Assembly: GCF_037861325.1 (NCBI RefSeq)
Contig: NZ_JAFELW010000006.1
From: Riemerella anatipestifer_F
GTDB taxonomy: Bacteria; Bacteroidota; Bacteroidia; Flavobacteriales; Weeksellaceae
Reading direction: 5' to 3' (one strand)
Length of the DNA: 64,000 nucleotides
In this document: positions 61,363 to 64,000 of the stretch, one piece after another
Position numbering within the stretch: position 1 is the stretch's first letter
How the letters are laid out: the number at the start of each line of letters is the position of its first letter
Notes under the pieces: generated by a model
What the model saw: only the letters and a program-made list of their open reading frames with translations
Database searches by the model: none
Told to the model about the DNA's origin: nothing
Position numbers and translations under genes: made by a program

Positions 61363-63384
61363 TTATCCAAAAGCTCTTTTCAATAAACTTTCAACTTTAG
61401 GTTCCCTTCCTCTAAAATTTTTATATAGAACCATAGGGTCTATAGTACCTCCACTGGATAAAAGTTGTTTGTACTTTCCAGCTATCTCTTGATTAAAAAT
61501 TCCATTCTCTTTAAAGTACTGAAACGCATCTGCATCTAAAACCTCTGCCCATTTGTAAGAATAATAACCCGCTGCATAACCTCCTTGAAAAATATGAGAG
61601 AAGCTAGGGCTTACTGCTGTTTCGGAATGAATTGGATAAAGCTGAGTAACCGCCATTACTTTATCTTCAAAGTCTTTTATTTTCAAACTCTCATCTTCCG
61701 AAAAAAGAGTTGTATGATAATGCATATCTAACAGACCAAAGCCTAACTGTCTAAGTGTTTGATAACCTTCCATAAAGTTTTTAGATTGAGCTATTTTTTC
61801 AATTTTTTCATTAGATAAGACCTCTCCTGTTTTATAATGTTTAGCAAAAGTTTTAAGAAACTCTGCCTCATAACAATAATTTTCCAAAAACTGAGAAGGT
61901 AGTTCTACAAAATCCCATTTCACAGAAGTTCCCGACAAATTAGGATATTGCGTATTAGCCAAAATACCGTGCAAAGCATGTCCAAACTCATGGAATAAAG
62001 TAGTAACCTCTTGAAAAGTAAGCAAACTAGGCGTATCAGCCGTAGGCTTAGTAAAGTTACACACTACCGAAATATGTGGACGATGATTCTCATTTCCCTT
62101 TTTATATTGATTTCTATAACTTGTCATCCAAGCTCCCGCTCGCTTCCCTTTTCTTGGGTGATAATCTACATAAAGAAGTGCTTTATATTCACCTTGTTCC
62201 GTAACTTTGTAGGTCTTTACTTCAGGGTGATACTTTGAAATATTAGTTACTTCTTCAAACTCTAACCCAAATATTTTTTTTGATAAATCAAGCACCGCTT
62301 GTTCCACTCTATCTAACTGAAAGTAAGGTTTGAGTTCCTCATCACTCAAGTCAAACTTTTGTTTTCTCAACTTTTCAGCATAGAAGGCATGGTCATAGCT
62401 TTGAATATCAGTAATACCATCTTTCTCAGCTAAAGTTTTTAATTCTTCTATTTCTTTTAAAGCATAAGGCCTCGCCTTTTCTAAAAGCTCATTCAGAAAA
62501 GAAAAAACCTCTACTGAGGACTTAGCCATTCTTTCTTCTAGAACATAAGTTGCATAGTTTTCATATCCTAACAGACTAGCCTTTTTTTGTCTTAGAAGTA
62601 CAATATCTTCAATCAGTTTTTGATTATCAAATTCTCCTCCATCAAAAGATTTTTTACCGTTAGCTAATGCCAATTCTTTTCTTAACGCTCTGTCTTCTGC
62701 ATAGGTCATAAATGGTAAATAACTAGGGTATTGCAGTGTAATTACATAGCCTTCCAACCCTCTACTTTTAGCCTCTTCTTTATATTGATTCAAAACATCA
62801 TTAGGAATTCCTTTCAGCTTATTTACATCTGTAATATGTTTAAAATAAGTATTAGTAGCAGCCAATACATTTTGCCCAAATGTTAAAGATTTTATCGCTA
62901 AATCTTTATTGATGACCTCTAACTTCTTTTTATCCTCCTCACTCAATAAAGCTCCATTACGAACAAATCCTTTATAGGTTTGTTTTAACAACATTGTTTG
63001 TTCCTCATTCAAATCTAAATTCTGCTTAGAATCATACACAGATTTTACTCTTAAGAAAAGTGTGTCATTCTGATAAATCTTAGAGGCAAATTCTGTAAGA
63101 AGTGGAGAGGCCTCTTGTGCTATTTTTTGTAGCTCATCATTAGTCTCAGCCGAATTAAGATTGAAAAACAAATTAGATACCACATCTAACTGTTTTCCAG
63201 AATAAGACATAGCTTCTATAGTATTCTCAAAGCTAGGAGCTTCACTATTATCAGCTATATTTTTTATTTCTTTTTCAGTAGATTTTATCAGCTCAATAAA
63301 CGCAGGAAGAAAGTCAGCTTCTTTTATTAAATCAAAAGGTACCGATTTGTAGCTCGTATTAAATTCTTTTAAAAGTGGATTCAT
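61363..63384 (-). CDS. M3 family metallopeptidase (oligopeptidase/Dcp type)
   Basis: Cytoplasmic thimet-oligopeptidase-like zinc peptidase of 673 aa without a signal peptide. Catalytic HEFGH at residues 465-469 and a third-ligand Glu in WDFVELPSQFLE about 25-30 residues later; GGYAAGYYSYKWAEVLDAD near the C-terminus is typical. Degrades short peptides. Monocistronic with its own -7 box. Confidence 0.95.
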   Translation of the reverse strand: MNPLLKEFNTSYKSVPFDLIKEADFLPAFIELIKSTEKEIKNIADNSEAPSFENTIEAMSYSGKQLDVVSNLFFNLNSAETNDELQKIAQEASPLLTEFASKIYQNDTLFLRVKSVYDSKQNLDLNEEQTMLLKQTYKGFVRNGALLSEEDKKKLEVINKDLAIKSLTFGQNVLAATNTYFKHITDVNKLKGIPNDVLNQYKEEAKSRGLEGYVITLQYPSYLPFMTYAEDRALRKELALANGKKSFDGGEFDNQKLIEDIVLLRQKKASLLGYENYATYVLEERMAKSSVEVFSFLNELLEKARPYALKEIEELKTLAEKDGITDIQSYDHAFYAEKLRKQKFDLSDEELKPYFQLDRVEQAVLDLSKKIFGLEFEEVTNISKYHPEVKTYKVTEQGEYKALLYVDYHPRKGKRAGAWMTSYRNQYKKGNENHRPHISVVCNFTKPTADTPSLLTFQEVTTLFHEFGHALHGILANTQYPNLSGTSVKWDFVELPSQFLENYCYEAEFLKTFAKHYKTGEVLSNEKIEKIAQSKNFMEGYQTLRQLGFGLLDMHYHTTLFSEDESLKIKDFEDKVMAVTQLYPIHSETAVSPSFSHIFQGGYAAGYYSYKWAEVLDADAFQYFKENGIFNQEIAGKYKQLLSSGGTIDPMVLYKNFRGREPKVESLLKRAFG

Positions 63385-63409
63385 TTTTATACAATTAGTT
63401 ATATTCCTA

Positions 63410-63417
63410 CAAAGTTA
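63410..63417 (-). promoter_or_regulatory. -7 box for the M3 peptidase gene
   Basis: TAACTTTG on the minus strand, 25 nt before the ATG at 63384. Confidence 0.55.
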
Positions 63418-63431
63418 CAATTAAAAAAAGA

Positions 63432-63461
63432 AAAGCTGCCTCACAATCGTGAGACAGCTTT
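63432..63461 (-). terminator. Terminator of the OmpA-family gene
   Basis: AAAGCTG-x-CTCAC / GTGAG-x-CAGCTTT hairpin followed on the minus strand by a T-rich run. Confidence 0.8.
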
Positions 63462-63482
63462 CTAATATTAGCAAATTTGCTA

Positions 63483-64000
63483 TTATTTTACTTCAAAATA
63501 AACTCTTCTGTTAGCTTCATTCTTCCATTCTGGACACTTCGTAGCTGGGTTACATTCTGGATATTTAAGATCATTTTTCCCTCTACCTTCTGCTTTCAAA
63601 ACAGATGCAGAAACCCCTTGATTAACTAAGTATTTTACCACTGCGTTAGCCCTTCTTTTGGAAAGACCTAAATTGTAAGAAGCCGAACCTCTCGTATCTG
63701 TAGCACCTACTACCACCAAATACTGCTTACTTGAGTCCATCCCTTTTATAATATTAGCTGCATTATCCAACTTACCAAAAGACTGTGGTCTGATAACGTC
63801 ACTATTTAATGCAAACTCTATCCCTTCAAAGTTCTTGTTTACTTCTTTAACTAAAGGTGCTTCTTCAGGACATCCATTATTAGAAGCTGGACCTGCTACG
63901 GTTACACACTTATCGTATAAGTCTATTACACCATCTAAATCCGTATCTAATGCTACCCCTGCTCCATCTACTCTTGCTCCTGCTGGTGTATCTAATTGTC
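63483..64000 (-). CDS. OmpA-family protein, 5' end outside the window
   Basis: C-terminal about 172 residues of a larger gene that continues past 64000. Upstream part has thrombospondin type-3-like calcium repeats (DTDLDGVIDLYDKC), then a NNGCPEE linker. The OmpA peptidoglycan-binding domain follows: VVGATDTRGSASYNLGLSKRRANAVVKYLVNQG with the Asp/Arg contacts, ending ANRRVYFEVK. Cell-envelope anchor tying the outer membrane to murein. The frame is open through the window edge, so any start inside the window would be artificial. Confidence 0.92.
   Translation of the reverse strand, partial: QLDTPAGARVDGAGVALDTDLDGVIDLYDKCVTVAGPASNNGCPEEAPLVKEVNKNFEGIEFALNSDVIRPQSFGKLDNAANIIKGMDSSKQYLVVVGATDTRGSASYNLGLSKRRANAVVKYLVNQGVSASVLKAEGRGKNDLKYPECNPATKCPEWKNEANRRVYFEVK

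Noticed and set aside
63483..63770. Short OmpA-like frame with a start at 63770
   Set aside because: The codon at 63770 is a TTG inside a frame that stays open to 64000; the gene is a partial larger OmpA-family protein.
1..64000. CRISPR arrays, insertion sequences, prophage and rRNA
   Set aside because: No regularly spaced direct repeats, transposase or phage structural genes, or rRNA-like sequence was seen in reading.

Overview
The window looks like a chromosomal segment of a low-GC Bacteroidota of class Flavobacteriia, probably family Weeksellaceae (Riemerella, Chryseobacterium, Elizabethkingia type). The reasons are the Bacteroidota promoter -7 box (TAnnTTTG) in front of many genes, a type IX secretion gene (porQ), a secreted nuclease with a type IX C-terminal sorting domain, HmuY and TonB-dependent receptors, and weak or absent Shine-Dalgarno sites. 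Genus is inference. Most of the window is core metabolism and envelope genes. No rRNA, transposase, integrase or CRISPR array was seen.

Layout. 1-9.3 kb: radC and an acyltransferase, a lolD-type ATPase, a YadA-head-like secreted protein, lrgAB, folP, cmk, porQ, a LPG-synthase-type flippase and panD. 9.5-18.5 kb: HU, DUF2891, pdxH, yqgE, pepD, an EEP nuclease, aroC with two thioredoxin-fold genes, a YkvA-like gene and two immunity-like or unknown genes. 18.5-31.2 kb: lipA with a sigma factor, a CAT-anticodon tRNA, rbfA with an FtsX permease, a secreted endonuclease I, a Tat-type alkaline phosphatase, cinA, an M13 peptidase lipoprotein, pssA, a DnaQ-like exonuclease, a FAH-family enzyme and a universal stress protein.

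31.3-37.0 kb is the accessory island. A GC-rich dispersed-repeat-like element is followed by a tight three-gene DNA phosphorothioation operon: dndC, dndD, and a third gene joining a DndE-like N-terminus to a HerA/FtsK-type ATPase. No dndA, dndB or dndFGH lies nearby. This is the best candidate for an unusual system in the window.

37.0-45.1 kb: a haem-uptake pair (HmuY and TonB receptor) divergent from a DUF6607 gene, with two Fur-box-like palindromes between them; then ppx-ppk, two small membrane proteins and a tRNA cluster (Arg, Pro, Ser). 45.1-55.2 kb: a cell-wall amidase, an aminotransferase-IV-like protein that seems to lack its PLP lysine, a START-like protein, an LtaS-like sulfatase-fold enzyme, DUF2147, then a minus-strand run (mscS-type channel, pdxJ, hydrolase, epimerase, membrane protein). 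55.2-61.3 kb: a probable trehalose locus (AraC regulator, MFS carrier, trehalase, TonB receptor). 61.3-64 kb: an M3 peptidase and the 3' part of an OmpA-family gene cut by the window edge.

A recurrent pattern is TAnnTTTG followed after only 4-5 nt by the ATG (lolD, panD, yqgE, aroC, pssA, the mscS-type gene). This suggests that several housekeeping mRNAs are leaderless.
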